Assembly (NCBI GenBank): GCA_030536295.1
Contig: JAUNQH010000001.1
Span: 17,778 to 70,354, forward strand
Origin: Clostridia bacterium
Lineage (GTDB): Bacteria; Bacillota; Clostridia; Christensenellales; Aristaeellaceae
Direction of reading: 5' to 3'
Length of the DNA: 52,577 nucleotides
The number at the start of each line of letters is the position of its first letter. Position 1 is the first letter of the stretch. A program made the translations under genes and the position numbers. Shown in pieces: positions 1 to 8,282 of the stretch. The notes beneath the pieces were generated by a model. The model worked only from the letters and a program-made list of their open reading frames with translations. It did no database searches and was not told the origin of the DNA.

Positions 1-19
1 AAGAAAAGGCAGTATCGAT

Positions 20-1399
20 ATGGATAAGGTTTTTCCGGGCGCGAACCGGACCATGTTTAAAAAAATATTCGTGATCACAATGCCCATTGTGATCCAGAAC
101 CTGCTGGATTCCGCGGTGAACATGGCTGATGTGGTCATGCTGGACGCGGTCAGTCAGGCTTCCATGTCCGCCGTGTCCCTTGCTTCTCAGGCGGGAAGCG
201 TCATCTTTATGTTCCTGTACGGCATCGGAACGGGCATGACCATGATGGGCTCGCAGTACTGGGGCAAAGGCGATGTGCCGGCCATCGAAAAGGCGCAGGG
301 CATCGCAATCCGCTACGCGCTGATCATCGGCGGCACGGCGATGGCGGCCTGCCTGCTGATCCCGGAATGGCTGATGAAGATCTATACCTCGGATCCGGAG
401 CTGATCTCGGCAGGCGCGGAGTACCTGCGGGTCTGGTCATTGCTGATCATTCCGTGGTCCGTTGCGACCATCTACCTGTCCTCCCTGCGGGCAACCGGAC
501 GGGTGACCGTATGCACCTGGGTGGAGACTATGGCGCTGCTGCTGAATGTGGTGCTGAACGCGCTGTTCCTGTTCGTACTCAAAATGGGTGTGGTCGGGGC
601 TGCCCTGGCGACCGTGATCGCGCGGGCGATCGAACTGATCGTGTGCGCGTCGATCTCCGCCCGCAGCAAAACGGTGAAGCTTCGCCTGAGACCGGTCACG
701 GAGCATCACAGGCTGCTGGAAAAGGATTTCGCGAGAATGTGCGTGCCGGCGATCGGCAACGATCTGGCGTGGGGCATCGCGTTCTCTTTGTACAGCGCGA
801 TCCTGGGTCACCTTTCCAGTGACGCGGTGGCGGCAAACGCGATCGTGAATGTGATACGGAATTTCGGATGCGTGTTCTGCTATGGACTGGGAAGTGCCGC
901 CGGCATTATCCTCGGACAGATCCTGGGCGCGGGTGAACGCGAAGAAGCAATACGGATGTCAAGGATCCTGCTGCGGCTCAGTGTGATCGCCGGCGCGATC
1001 GGCGGGCTGATCATCATGGCGGCGATCCCGGTCATCGTTCCGCTGGCAAACCTGACGGATCAGGCAAGGGAATATCTGCGCGTCATGCTGTGGATCAATG
1101 TGTTCTATATTATGGGCACTGCTGTCAACAGCACGCTGATCGCGGGTGTATTCCGGGCCGGCGGGGATACCCGGTTCGGATTCCGGTGCGACGCGATCGA
1201 TATGTGGGGCTGGGCATTGCCGCTGGGCTTTATTGCCGCCTTTGTGCTGAAGCTGCCGGTCATGACTGTTTATATCCTGCTGTGTACCGATGAATTTGTG
1301 AAGTGGCCCTGGGTCTTCAGGCATTATTACAGCAACAGGTGGGCGGTGAATATCACCCGGAATGATGTGGACGGACAGACGGCTTACGGAAACGAATGA
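20..1399 (+). CDS. MATE family efflux transporter
   Basis: This is a 459-residue polytopic membrane protein of the MATE (multidrug and toxic compound extrusion) family, which exports cationic compounds in exchange for Na+ or H+. The N-terminal half shows the family pattern: an early helix with MPIVIQNLLDSAVNMADVVM, then GIGTGMTMMGSQYWGKGD, and the second half repeats the fold with AVAANAIVNVIRNFGCVFCYG and GAGEREEA. Length and about 12 hydrophobic segments match the family. The ATG at 20 is preceded only by a weak purine-rich stretch, and 19 bases upstream are not enough to see a promoter. The substrate cannot be read from sequence. It stops 130 bases before the next gene, with a GC hairpin and a separate promoter between them, so it is probably not in the same unit. 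Confidence 0.9.
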   Translation: MDKVFPGANRTMFKKIFVITMPIVIQNLLDSAVNMADVVMLDAVSQASMSAVSLASQAGSVIFMFLYGIGTGMTMMGSQYWGKGDVPAIEKAQGIAIRYALIIGGTAMAACLLIPEWLMKIYTSDPELISAGAEYLRVWSLLIIPWSVATIYLSSLRATGRVTVCTWVETMALLLNVVLNALFLFVLKMGVVGAALATVIARAIELIVCASISARSKTVKLRLRPVTEHHRLLEKDFARMCVPAIGNDLAWGIAFSLYSAILGHLSSDAVAANAIVNVIRNFGCVFCYGLGSAAGIILGQILGAGEREEAIRMSRILLRLSVIAGAIGGLIIMAAIPVIVPLANLTDQAREYLRVMLWINVFYIMGTAVNSTLIAGVFRAGGDTRFGFRCDAIDMWGWALPLGFIAAFVLKLPVMTVYILLCTDEFVKWPWVFRHYYSNRWAVNITRNDVDGQTAYGNE

Positions 1400-1432
1400 G
1401 GGAAATACGGAAGAGTCGCCCCGAAAGGCTGA

Positions 1433-1460
1433 CGGCCGGACCCGGGGGGACGGTCCGCCG
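1433..1460 (+). terminator. GC-rich hairpin after the MATE gene
   Basis: CGGACC (1437-1442) pairs with GGTCCG (1452-1457), and flanking CGG/CCG extends the stem past one bulged base. No clean T-tract follows, so it may be a weak or factor-assisted terminator. Confidence 0.4.
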
Positions 1461-1472
1461 ATCTTGTACCAC

Positions 1473-1501
1473 TTGCATCCGTGTATGTTATCGGGTACAA
1501 T
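1473..1501 (+). promoter_or_regulatory. Sigma-A type promoter of the NHLM export operon
   Basis: TTGCAT (1473-1478), a 17-base spacer, then TACAAT (1496-1501), 31 bases ahead of the first gene of the export unit at 1533. Both boxes differ from consensus at a single position. This makes the export cassette an independent transcription unit from the MATE gene. Confidence 0.75.
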
Positions 1502-1532
1502 ACTTCAATAAACATGAAACGGGGAACGAGGC

Positions 1533-2006
1533 ATGGATAAAAAACTTTTCAGGGAAAAGAGCGTGGCGCGCATCGCGTCGCCGGAACAGCTGGATAAATA
1601 TATCAAGGGCGGCCGCCGGGGGTATCTGATCGCGCTGCTTGCGATCGTCGCGGTGCTGGGCGGCATGCTTGTGTGGGCGCTGGTCGGCAGCATTGAGACA
1701 TCGATCGAGACCGGATGCACCATACGCGCCGGCAAGGTGATCTGCTGTGTGCCGGAGGATACCGCCAAACGCCTGACGGCCAGCGCGGTGATCCGCGTTG
1801 AAGGACGGGAGGTCCCCGTTACGGGCACGTCTCCGGTGCGCCCGGCTGAAGAGAGCGAGGCCGACAAGGTCATGCGCGACGCGCTGGATCTGAACGAGAA
1901 TGAATGGTGCTTCGACGCGTATTCCGAAACGGACCTTCCTGACGGAAATTACCGCTGCACGCTGGTGCTTGAGTATATCAGCCCCATCCGGCTGATATTC
2001 AACTGA
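1533..2006 (+). CDS. Short NHLM-system membrane-fusion (HlyD-like) protein
   Basis: This is a 157-residue protein with one membrane segment (residues about 30-53, YLIALLAIVAVLGGMLVWAL). Its N-terminus (KLFREKSVARIASPEQLDKYIK) resembles the start of the HlyD-type membrane-fusion proteins of NHLM bacteriocin secretion systems. Those proteins are usually around 400 residues with coiled-coil and lipoyl domains. Here only the cytoplasmic leader, the TM helix and a small extracellular beta-rich domain remain. The ATG follows a GAACGAGGC ribosome site. The C39 ABC exporter starts 12 bases downstream, so it is co-transcribed and probably forms part of that exporter. It could be a lineage-specific minimal form rather than a decayed gene, since the reading frame is intact and codon use is normal. 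The family call rests on the N-terminal motif and on position. Confidence 0.65.
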   Translation: MDKKLFREKSVARIASPEQLDKYIKGGRRGYLIALLAIVAVLGGMLVWALVGSIETSIETGCTIRAGKVICCVPEDTAKRLTASAVIRVEGREVPVTGTSPVRPAEESEADKVMRDALDLNENEWCFDAYSETDLPDGNYRCTLVLEYISPIRLIFN

Positions 2007-2017
2007 CGGAGAAAACT

Positions 2018-4171
2018 ATGAGCAAGACGATGAATCAGGTGTGCAGGGTGCCGGTCATCATGCAGATGGAAGCGCTGGAATGCGGTGCCGCGTGCGTGAG
2101 CATGGTCCTTGCGTACTACGGAAAGTGGATCCCGCTGGAACAGGCGCGCCGGGACTGCGGCGTGAGCCGTGACGGCAGCCGCGCCAGCAATATGGTGAAG
2201 GCCGCGCGCACATATGGGATGGAAACCAAGGCATATAAACTTGAACCGGATCAGTTGCGCGAATTCGGCACGATGCCGTGTATCATTCACTGGGAGTTCA
2301 ATCATTTTGTTGTGGTGCGCGGCTTCCGCGGCAACTATGTGTATCTGAATGATCCGGCGCGAGGTGAGATACGGCTGACGGCCGAAGAATTCGATCAGGG
2401 GTTTACCGGTGTCGCCATTTTCATGGAGCCGACAGCCGGCTTTGAAAAAAGCGGAGAAAAAAAGACAGTGCGAAGCTATACGCGGCGCAGATGCTCCGGC
2501 TTCGGCGGCATTGTGCTTCTGGTGATCCTGGCGGCGCTGGCGGAGAAGCTCCTCAGCGTGTTTGAACCCGGCTTCAGCAATGTTTTTTATGACCGGCTGC
2601 TGACCGGTAAGGATCCGGACTGGCTTGTGCCGTTTACGGTCTTTTTCGGCGTACTGTGCGTGCTGAAGATACTGGCGGAATGGATCCGCACGGAAGGTGA
2701 GAGACGCGGCGAGGCAAAGCTGGATGCCGTTGGTTCCACCTCTTTCATGTGGAAGGTGCTCCGTCTGCCGATGGAATTCTTCAGCCAGCGGATGGGCGGC
2801 GATATTCTGTCGCGCGAGAACTCCAGCAGCAGTATCGCGAATACGATCATTCATACACTGGCGCCGATCGTACTGGATATCGCCGTCAGCATCGTATGGC
2901 TGCTGGCGATGCTGCGCTATAATGTGACGCTGACGATGATCGGCCTCATCGCGATGGCGCTTCAGGCCGCGGTGAACAATTTCATCGCGAAAAAACAGAC
3001 GAATATCGTGCGCGCGTCCATGAAAAACCGCGGTCTGCTTGCCGGCTATACCGTGAACGGCATCAGTATGATCGAGACGATCAAGGCATCCGGCAGTGAA
3101 AGCGGCTACTTTGAAAAATGGGCCGGCTATCAGGCCGGCGCGAATGCCGCGGAGATCGAATACGGGCATTACGGCCGCAACGCGGCGCTGCTCAACGCGA
3201 TGGTGAACGTGCTGTGCGATGCCGTGATCACGGGGATCAGCCTGTGGCTGATCATGCGCGGTGAATACACCATCGGTATGATGAACGCCTTTGCCGGTTA
3301 TCTGAGCGGCTTCACCGCGCCTGTGACGGGCGCGCTGGACGCGATCCGCAGCCTGCAGATGATGCGGACCGAGATGGACCGCGTGGAGGACGTGATGGAT
3401 TATCCGGAAGATCCGGTGTTTTCAGCTGTCGGATCGGAAACGGATGACAGACTGTCCGGTCTGATCGAGATGAAGAACGTGACCTTCGGGTACAGCCGCC
3501 TGGATAAGCCGCTGATCGAAGATTTCAACCTGACGGTGAAGCCCGGCGGAACCGTGGCGCTCGTGGGCGGCAGCGGCAGCGGGAAGAGCACGCTGGGCAA
3601 ACTGATCTGCGGGCTGTATATGCCGTGGAGCGGTGAGATCCTGTTTGACGGAAAGCGCGTGACGGAGATCGACCGGATGGTGTTCAACGCCAGCCTGAAC
3701 ATGGTGGACCAGGAGATCACGATCTTCAACGATACGATACGGGACAATATCCGCATGTGGGATGAGACCATCAGTGATGAAACACTGGTCCGCGCCGCGA
3801 AGGACGCGCAGATACATGATGATATCCTGCAGCGTGAGGACGGTTACGGCAGCGTGCTTGCCGAGGGCGGACGCGATCTGTCCGGCGGACAGCGGCAGCG
3901 GCTTGAGATCGCCCGTGTGCTGGCCAGGGACCCGGGCATCTGCATTCTGGATGAAGCAACCAGCGCGCTGGACGCGGAAACGGAGGCCAATGTCATTGCC
4001 GCGATCCGGAAGCGCGGGATCACGTGCGTGATCGTGGCTCACCGGCTCAGCACCATCAGGGATTGCGATGAGATCATCGTGCTGGAAGACGGCAAGGTCG
4101 CGGAACGCGGAACACATGCCGAACTGATCGGCAGACACGGCGCGTACGCGAAGCTTGTGACCAGTGATTGA
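2018..4171 (+). CDS. NHLM peptide export ABC transporter with C39 peptidase domain
   Basis: This 717-residue protein cuts the leader off a peptide substrate and exports the core across the membrane. Residues 1-130 are a C39 cysteine peptidase: catalytic Cys22 in LECGAAC, His96 in NHFVVV and Asp112 in LNDPARG. A six-helix exporter domain follows (about 165-450). The ATPase domain has Walker A GGSGSGKST (517-525), signature LSGGQRQR (621) and Walker B ICILDEATSALD (about 640-651). All catalytic residues are present. Length and order match the NHLM-type peptidase/permease/ATPase used for RiPPs with long leaders. The partner exporter follows after 10 bases. No precursor peptide or modification enzyme of a known RiPP class lies nearby, so its substrate is probably encoded elsewhere or is of an unrecognised kind. 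Confidence 0.92.
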   Translation: MSKTMNQVCRVPVIMQMEALECGAACVSMVLAYYGKWIPLEQARRDCGVSRDGSRASNMVKAARTYGMETKAYKLEPDQLREFGTMPCIIHWEFNHFVVVRGFRGNYVYLNDPARGEIRLTAEEFDQGFTGVAIFMEPTAGFEKSGEKKTVRSYTRRRCSGFGGIVLLVILAALAEKLLSVFEPGFSNVFYDRLLTGKDPDWLVPFTVFFGVLCVLKILAEWIRTEGERRGEAKLDAVGSTSFMWKVLRLPMEFFSQRMGGDILSRENSSSSIANTIIHTLAPIVLDIAVSIVWLLAMLRYNVTLTMIGLIAMALQAAVNNFIAKKQTNIVRASMKNRGLLAGYTVNGISMIETIKASGSESGYFEKWAGYQAGANAAEIEYGHYGRNAALLNAMVNVLCDAVITGISLWLIMRGEYTIGMMNAFAGYLSGFTAPVTGALDAIRSLQMMRTEMDRVEDVMDYPEDPVFSAVGSETDDRLSGLIEMKNVTFGYSRLDKPLIEDFNLTVKPGGTVALVGGSGSGKSTLGKLICGLYMPWSGEILFDGKRVTEIDRMVFNASLNMVDQEITIFNDTIRDNIRMWDETISDETLVRAAKDAQIHDDILQREDGYGSVLAEGGRDLSGGQRQRLEIARVLARDPGICILDEATSALDAETEANVIAAIRKRGITCVIVAHRLSTIRDCDEIIVLEDGKVAERGTHAELIGRHGAYAKLVTSD

Positions 4172-4181
4172 GGATAAGCGA

Positions 4182-6416
4182 ATGACAAACCGTTTTAAAG
4201 AACAGATCGCCGAACGGCGGCAGAATGATCTGCACGCGCTGGAGGATGCCTTCGGCGGGATCGTCAATGTGATCAACGGCGGGGGCGGAACGGCCGCGAA
4301 CGGTACGGAGCAGATCGAACGTGCCGTAGGGGAGATCCTGGCATTCTACGATGCCAGAAAGCCTGACCGGGCCGTGGATGCCGTAACGGCCGAAGAATAC
4401 CTGGAAGCCGTGTGCCGGCCGCAGGGCATCACGCGCCGTGTGATCAGGCTTGAGCACGGATGGTACCGGGACGCGGCGGGCGCGATCCTCGCGACGCGGC
4501 GCGCGGACGGGAAAGCGGTGGCGCTGCTGCCCGGCATGACCGGGTATCACTATACCGATCCGGATACGGGAAAACGCGTGCGCATGAGCCCGAAGACCGA
4601 AGCGCTTCTTGATGCTGACGCGATCTGCTTTTACAAGCCTTTTCCGCTGCAGAAGCTGACGCCGGCCGGGCTTGTCATCTTCGCGTTCAGAAACTGCGAC
4701 AAACGTGAACTGGCCATGATCCCGGTGATGATGGCCGCAGCGACCGCGATCGGTCTGCTGGTGCCGCGGCTGACAAGATTCATGTACGGCGCGCTGACAG
4801 TGAAGGAAGACATCCTGCTTCTGATCAGCACCATGATATTCTGGCTTTGCCTGAATATCGGCTCCATGCTGATCTCCACCGCGAAGGATCTGCTGAACGA
4901 GCGGCTCATCAACAGAATGCATATGCAGGTGGAAAGCGCGACGATGATGCGCGTGCTGAGCCTGCCTGTGGATTTTTTCAGGAAATACTCGAGCGGCGAC
5001 CTGAGCCAGCGCACCGGATATGTGAACACCCTGTGCGAACAGATCATCAACAGCATTCTTGATACAGGCCTGACGAGCATTTTCAGTCTGGTGTACATCA
5101 ACTCCGTTTTCCTGTACGCGCCCGCGCTGGTCGTGCCGGCGCTTGTGATCACGCTGATCACGGCGCTGTTCAATATAAATACGGGGCGCATCCAGCAGAT
5201 CGTATCCAAACACAAGATGGAAGCGGACGCGCAGGCCGCGGGTCTTGCTTACGGAATGATCGAAGGCGTACAGAAGATCCGTGTGACGGGCGCCGAGAAC
5301 CGCGCCTTCGCGAAGTGGGGCAGGATCAGAAAACAGGTGCTCCGGCTGACATATGACACGCCCGGCATCCTGCGGCGGAACACCGTCTATTCGCTGATGA
5401 TCAGCTGCGCGGGCATGATCGTGATGTATTACATGGCCGCGGCAAACCATGTGAGCGTTGAGGATTACGGCGCGTTCAACGCGGCCTACGGTATGGTCAG
5501 CAGCGCCTTCATGAGCCTGACCGGCGTGATCCGGAAGGTCGCGGAAATGCGGCCGCTGCTGGATATGGCGCGCCCGATCCTGGAAGCCATACCGGAGGTC
5601 TCCGAGAATAAGCCCGTGGTGCGGGAACTGACCGGTGCCGTTGAGATGACGGCGCTCTCCTTCCGCTACAGTGATTCCATGCCGGATGTGATCAGCAATC
5701 TGAATCTGACGATCGAACCCGGGGAGTATGTGGCGATCGTCGGTAAAACGGGATGCGGCAAGAGCACGCTGATACGGCTGCTGCTGGGCTTTGAAAAACC
5801 GCAGAAGGGCGCCGTGTACTACGACGGCAGGGATCTGTCCGCGATGGACCTGCAGAGTCTGCGGCGCATGATCGGCGTCGTGCTGCAGGACGGAAAGCTG
5901 TTTCAGGGCAGCATCTTTGAGAACATATCGCTGAATGCGCCATGGATGACACTGGATGAAGCGTGGAAAGCCGCCGAAATGGCGGGGATCGCGGATGATA
6001 TCCGGAAGATGCCGATGGGCATGCAGACACTGCTGAGCGAAGGCAACGGCGGCGTATCCGGCGGGCAGCGCCAGCGCCTGATGATCGCGCGGGCGGTCGC
6101 GCCGCGGCCGAAGGTCCTGATCTTTGACGAGGCGACGAGCGCGCTGGACAACGTGACCCAGAAGCAGGTGAGCGACGCGCTGGATACGCTTGACTGCACC
6201 CGCATCGTGGTCGCGCACCGGCTGAGCACGATCCGCCACTGCGACAGGATCATCTATATTGAAAACGGCAGGATCACCGAGGAAGGCACCTATGAGGAGC
6301 TGATCGCGAAGAACGGCAGGTTCGCTTCGATGGTCGAACGTCAGCGGCTGGATCTGGAGGAGACAGGAAACGGGACTGTTCAGACCGCGGAAGCTTCGGA
6401 GGCGGACGGGGAATGA
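4182..6416 (+). CDS. NHLM export ABC transporter, permease/ATPase without peptidase
   Basis: This is the partner subunit of the preceding exporter, 744 residues. The N-terminal region of about 170 residues has no peptidase motif and matches the extra soluble domain of the second NHLM ABC protein. Six membrane helices follow (about 175-440), then an ATPase with Walker A GKTGCGKST (521-529), signature VSGGQRQR (625) and LIFDEATSALDN. I chose the ATG at 4182 because GAGG lies 8 bases upstream. An in-frame GTG at 4164 would overlap the upstream gene and lacks a properly placed ribosome site. With the C39 protein it probably forms a heterodimer or a sequential export pair. Its stop overlaps the start of the FliB-like gene by 4 bases (ATGA), which implies translational coupling. 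Confidence 0.9.
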   Translation: MTNRFKEQIAERRQNDLHALEDAFGGIVNVINGGGGTAANGTEQIERAVGEILAFYDARKPDRAVDAVTAEEYLEAVCRPQGITRRVIRLEHGWYRDAAGAILATRRADGKAVALLPGMTGYHYTDPDTGKRVRMSPKTEALLDADAICFYKPFPLQKLTPAGLVIFAFRNCDKRELAMIPVMMAAATAIGLLVPRLTRFMYGALTVKEDILLLISTMIFWLCLNIGSMLISTAKDLLNERLINRMHMQVESATMMRVLSLPVDFFRKYSSGDLSQRTGYVNTLCEQIINSILDTGLTSIFSLVYINSVFLYAPALVVPALVITLITALFNINTGRIQQIVSKHKMEADAQAAGLAYGMIEGVQKIRVTGAENRAFAKWGRIRKQVLRLTYDTPGILRRNTVYSLMISCAGMIVMYYMAAANHVSVEDYGAFNAAYGMVSSAFMSLTGVIRKVAEMRPLLDMARPILEAIPEVSENKPVVRELTGAVEMTALSFRYSDSMPDVISNLNLTIEPGEYVAIVGKTGCGKSTLIRLLLGFEKPQKGAVYYDGRDLSAMDLQSLRRMIGVVLQDGKLFQGSIFENISLNAPWMTLDEAWKAAEMAGIADDIRKMPMGMQTLLSEGNGGVSGGQRQRLMIARAVAPRPKVLIFDEATSALDNVTQKQVSDALDTLDCTRIVVAHRLSTIRHCDRIIYIENGRITEEGTYEELIAKNGRFASMVERQRLDLEETGNGTVQTAEASEADGE

Positions 6417-7342
6417 AGTGGCTCGTACCGGATTATTATCCGCTGTTCCGGTGTAAAGCGGACAAATGCCGGCACACCTGCTGTGCCGGCTGGGAGATCG
6501 ATATCGATCCGGAAACACGCGAAAGGTACCGTGCCATGACCGGTCCCCTGGGCGCGGAACTGGCAGCGTACATTCAGGATACGGGTGAAGGTTCAGCATT
6601 TATCCTGCAGGGAAAAGAGGAACGCTGTCCCTTTCTGCGGAATGACGGTCTGTGCAGGATCATTCTTGAAAAGGGTCCGGAGGCGCTGTGCCAGATCTGT
6701 ACGGATCATCCGCGGTTCCGCAATTTCTTTTCCGACCGCGAGGAAATGGGGCTCGGTATGTGCTGCGAGGCGGCGGCGGAGCTGATCCTGACGAGAACGG
6801 AACGGATGCGCATCATGCTCACGGATGATGATGATGATGACGAGCAGCTGACGGACGAAGAGGAAGCACTGCTCGCGCTGCGGCAGCAGTTGATGGATAT
6901 CGCTTCCGACAGGACCGTGAGCCTGCGCGAACGTGAAGAACGCATCGCTGTATCGTGCGCCCTGACGGAACGGCAGTGCCGTACACCGGACGCGGACTTT
7001 ATGAAGAAACTGGATGTCCTGGACAGCGCCTGGCCCGAACGCCTGGACATGCTGGCGGGAAAACCCGCGGATACGGATCTGAAGGCCTTTGAGATCCCGC
7101 TGGAACAGGTGCTGATGAACATGCTGTACCGCCATTTGCCCGGTGCCGTGAATGACGGCGACGCGCAGGGCAGGATCGGCTTCTGCCTGATGTCGCTGAG
7201 CCTGATACGGGACCTGTTCCTGCGGGCGGAAGAGCAGACGCTGCAGACCCTTGCCGGTATCGTGCGGCAGTGGTCGGCGGAGATCGAGTATTCGGATGAA
7301 AACATTGAACGCCTGATCGGGTACGGATACGAAGATGAGTGA
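6413..7342 (+). CDS. FliB-like (YkgJ-type) cysteine-cluster protein, putative lysine N-methylase
   Basis: This 309-residue protein resembles FliB, which methylates lysines of flagellin in some bacteria. Its N-terminus carries the Cys cluster C14-x4-C19-x3-CC(23-24) followed by AGWEIDID. A second cluster, ERCPFLRNDGLCRI then ALCQICTDHPRF, follows at about residues 65-105. These cysteines are expected to bind an Fe-S cluster or another metal. A run of six Asp (about residues 138-143) is an internal acidic loop. FliB proteins are usually somewhat longer. No flagellar gene occurs in the window, while the gene is translationally coupled to a peptide exporter. Its target may therefore be an exported peptide or another protein, which is inference. 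Family assignment is good; activity is unproven. Confidence 0.8.
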   Translation: MKWLVPDYYPLFRCKADKCRHTCCAGWEIDIDPETRERYRAMTGPLGAELAAYIQDTGEGSAFILQGKEERCPFLRNDGLCRIILEKGPEALCQICTDHPRFRNFFSDREEMGLGMCCEAAAELILTRTERMRIMLTDDDDDDEQLTDEEEALLALRQQLMDIASDRTVSLREREERIAVSCALTERQCRTPDADFMKKLDVLDSAWPERLDMLAGKPADTDLKAFEIPLEQVLMNMLYRHLPGAVNDGDAQGRIGFCLMSLSLIRDLFLRAEEQTLQTLAGIVRQWSAEIEYSDENIERLIGYGYEDE

Positions 7343-7356
7343 CCGGAGGAAATGAC

Positions 7357-8226
7357 ATGATCGACGCGCACGCGCATCTGTGGCTGAAGCAGCGGGGCAT
7401 GGTCAACGGAATGCCGGTGTATGATATCGGCGGCGGGAAAAGCATGTTCGGCGACCGGGTGATGCAGATGATACCGCCGTATATGACGGACGGTGTGAAC
7501 TCCGCGGAACGCTTCCTGGCAAACATGGATCTTGCCCGTGTATCCGCAGCCGTACTGACGCAGGAGTATATCGACGGAAACCAGGATGAATACCTGAAGA
7601 CAGTGCGGAAGGAATGGCCGGACCGCTTCAGGGTGACCTGCCTGTATGAGGAAGACCGTCAGCCGGATACTGACGGCGCGGACGGCATCAAGATCTGCGG
7701 AGGCAGGCTGGCGGAACAGGATCTGACAAAACACGCGGATGTCTTTCGCCTCGCGGCGGAAAAAGATATGTTCATCGCGATCGATATGGCGGACGGGGAT
7801 ACGCAGACGGGATCCCTGCGGGAGATGGTCCGCGCGTTTCCGGATCTGCGGATCGCGATCGGTCACTTCGGTATGGTGACGCGGCCGGGATGGCAGGAGC
7901 AGATCCGGCTCGCGCGGGAAAAGAATGTATCGATCGAGAGCGGCGGTATCACGTGGCTGTACAACAGCGAGTTCTGGCCTTACCCGTCCGCGGTGCGGGC
8001 GATCCTGGAGGCGCGGGACATCTGCGGTATGGACAAGCTGATGTGGGGCTCGGATTATCCGAGAACGATGACGGCCATCACCTACGGAATGAGCAGCAGC
8101 TTCGCGGCGCGATCGGAACTGCTGACGGATGAGGAGAAGGAACTGTTTTTCCTGAAAAACGCACGGACATTCTACCGCTTCGGCCCGCAGCCGGAGATGC
8201 CCGTGATCCATCATATGGCGGAATGA
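7357..8226 (+). CDS. Amidohydrolase family (TIM-barrel metal-dependent hydrolase)
   Basis: This 289-residue cytoplasmic enzyme belongs to the amidohydrolase-2 (ACMSD-like) group. It shows the N-terminal metal motif DAHAH (His5, His7), a further metal His in IAIGHFG (His170) and the catalytic Asp in WGSDYPR (Asp233). Such enzymes hydrolyse or decarboxylate small carboxylated or amide substrates, and the substrate is not readable here. The ATG at 7357 has GGAGG 7 bases upstream. An earlier in-frame GTG at 7339 overlaps the preceding stop and lacks spacing for a ribosome site. It is the last gene of the export unit and ends just before a strong two-way hairpin. Whether it takes part in peptide processing or is a passenger is open. 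Confidence 0.85.
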   Translation: MIDAHAHLWLKQRGMVNGMPVYDIGGGKSMFGDRVMQMIPPYMTDGVNSAERFLANMDLARVSAAVLTQEYIDGNQDEYLKTVRKEWPDRFRVTCLYEEDRQPDTDGADGIKICGGRLAEQDLTKHADVFRLAAEKDMFIAIDMADGDTQTGSLREMVRAFPDLRIAIGHFGMVTRPGWQEQIRLAREKNVSIESGGITWLYNSEFWPYPSAVRAILEARDICGMDKLMWGSDYPRTMTAITYGMSSSFAARSELLTDEEKELFFLKNARTFYRFGPQPEMPVIHHMAE

Positions 8227-8227
8227 C

Positions 8228-8279
8228 GCATAAACAGCGGACCCGGTGGAAAGATCTCCGCCGGGTCCGCTGTTTATGC
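8228..8279. terminator. Bidirectional terminator, 23-bp stem
   Basis: Positions 8228-8250 pair with 8257-8279 over 23 bases with one G-T wobble and a 6-base loop. It lies between the convergent amidohydrolase (stop 8226) and alpha-galactosidase (stop 8283). A/T-rich stretches within the stem serve both strands. Confidence 0.85.
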
Positions 8280-8282
8280 CGT

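Noticed and set aside
1396-1629. 77-codon frame between the MATE and membrane-fusion genes
   Set aside because: It overlaps the better-supported gene at 1533 in another frame and passes through its promoter; it is not a plausible RiPP precursor.
4074-6599. Long minus-strand open frame (841 codons) opposite the second NHLM ABC gene
   Set aside because: Its translation is rich in His, Arg, Gln and Pro with no family motif; it is the antisense shadow of a well-supported ABC gene in GC-rich DNA.
6820-6850. GAT trinucleotide repeat in the FliB-like gene
   Set aside because: It encodes a short in-frame Asp run in a loop; six units are too few to call a contingency repeat.
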